Origin: Streptomyces sp. WZ.A104
Lineage (GTDB): Bacteria; Actinomycetota; Actinomycetes; Streptomycetales; Streptomycetaceae
NCBI RefSeq assembly: GCF_002382885.1
Contig: NZ_NWVL01000031.1
Coordinates: 1-64,000 of the forward strand
DNA length: 64,000 bases
Direction: 5' to 3'
The notes under the pieces were generated by a model that saw nothing but the letters and a program-made list of their open reading frames with translations, did no database searches and was not told where the DNA came from. How positions within the stretch are numbered: position 1 is the first letter of the stretch; every line of letters begins with the position of its first letter. The translations under genes were made by a program, and so were the position numbers. Shown here one piece after another: positions 63,888-64,000 of this stretch.

Positions 63888-64000
63888 TCAGTGAGCCTGA
63901 GCGCCCTGCGTCCCCTGCGGCGTCGCGGGCGTGATGCCCAGCGCCGTGGCGTACAGGGACAGCACGAGCTTGCCGATCGCCGGGTACGCGCCCAGCGGCT
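63888..64000 (-). CDS. Partial gene at right edge (C-terminal 36 residues)
   Basis: A minus-strand frame entering from the right edge ends at TGA (63888-63890). The visible residues (LGAYPAIGKLVLSLYATAL, then a Thr/Gln/Ala-rich tail) show normal codon bias, and the frame ends just after a strong terminator, so it is probably a real gene. The family cannot be told from this short C-terminus. Confidence 0.6.
   Translation of the reverse strand, partial: PLGAYPAIGKLVLSLYATALGITPATPQGTQGAQAH

Overview
The window is about 64 kb of very GC-rich DNA with short intergenic gaps, GTG/ATG starts, rare TTA codons and many stop/start overlaps. The gene families (TerD, PucR, GlnA4-type glutamine synthetase, HEAT-repeat giants, NRPS/PKS) are those of Streptomyces or a close relative. 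No rRNA, tRNA or CRISPR array was seen.

Layout. (1) 1-7994, mostly minus strand: a cell-envelope/glycan operon (GT4 glycosyltransferase, methyltransferase, AftD-like arabinofuranosyltransferase, condensation-fold protein cut by the left edge) joined by 4-base overlaps, next to a PorA-like DUF3068 membrane protein. (2) 8179-9533: a small secreted or membrane peptide and a PucR regulator. (3) 9608-16485: an amine, probably ethanolamine, catabolic locus: SDR, aldehyde dehydrogenase, GlnA4-type gamma-glutamyl ligase, divergent FadR-type regulator, ethanolamine-type permease and gamma-glutamyl hydrolase. Two matching inverted repeats are candidate operators. (4) 16495-24485: two TerD proteins, a BlaI/M56 pair, a helix-hairpin-helix protein, two CNNM/CBS membrane proteins, a TatA-like protein and a voltage-gated-type cation channel. 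Three BlaI-type boxes suggest one local regulon. (5) 24611-39643: membrane protein, geranylgeranyl-reductase-type flavoprotein, a HEAT-repeat protein split by an in-frame TAG, a MITE-like element, LigD phosphoesterase domain, aldo/keto reductase, Ser/Thr kinase, HAD phosphatase, Lrp regulator and a FUSC transporter behind an orphan terminator.

(6) 40529-59744 is the most notable part: a biosynthetic gene cluster with an A-PCP NRPS, an AT-less KS-KR-ACP PKS, a PLP enzyme, a type II thioesterase and a GNAT/FemAB-like transferase. They are followed in the same direction by what looks like a complete S-adenosylmethionine regeneration cycle: MetK, an MtnA-adenine phosphoribosyltransferase fusion, MtnB, MtnP, a methionine-type aminotransferase, MtnD and MtnC. 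A LuxR-type regulator, a phosphopantetheinyl transferase, an ATP-grasp ligase and an MFS exporter complete it. The inference is that the pathway cleaves SAM to methylthioadenosine stoichiometrically and recycles both the methylthioribose and the adenine. (7) 59898-64000: a decayed IS5-type transposase, SufS, a remnant matching the 3' end of the FUSC gene that lies on the other side of the cluster (suggesting an inserted island), a lactonase and a partial gene at the right edge.

All names come from reading motifs and overall similarity to known families by eye. No database search was possible.
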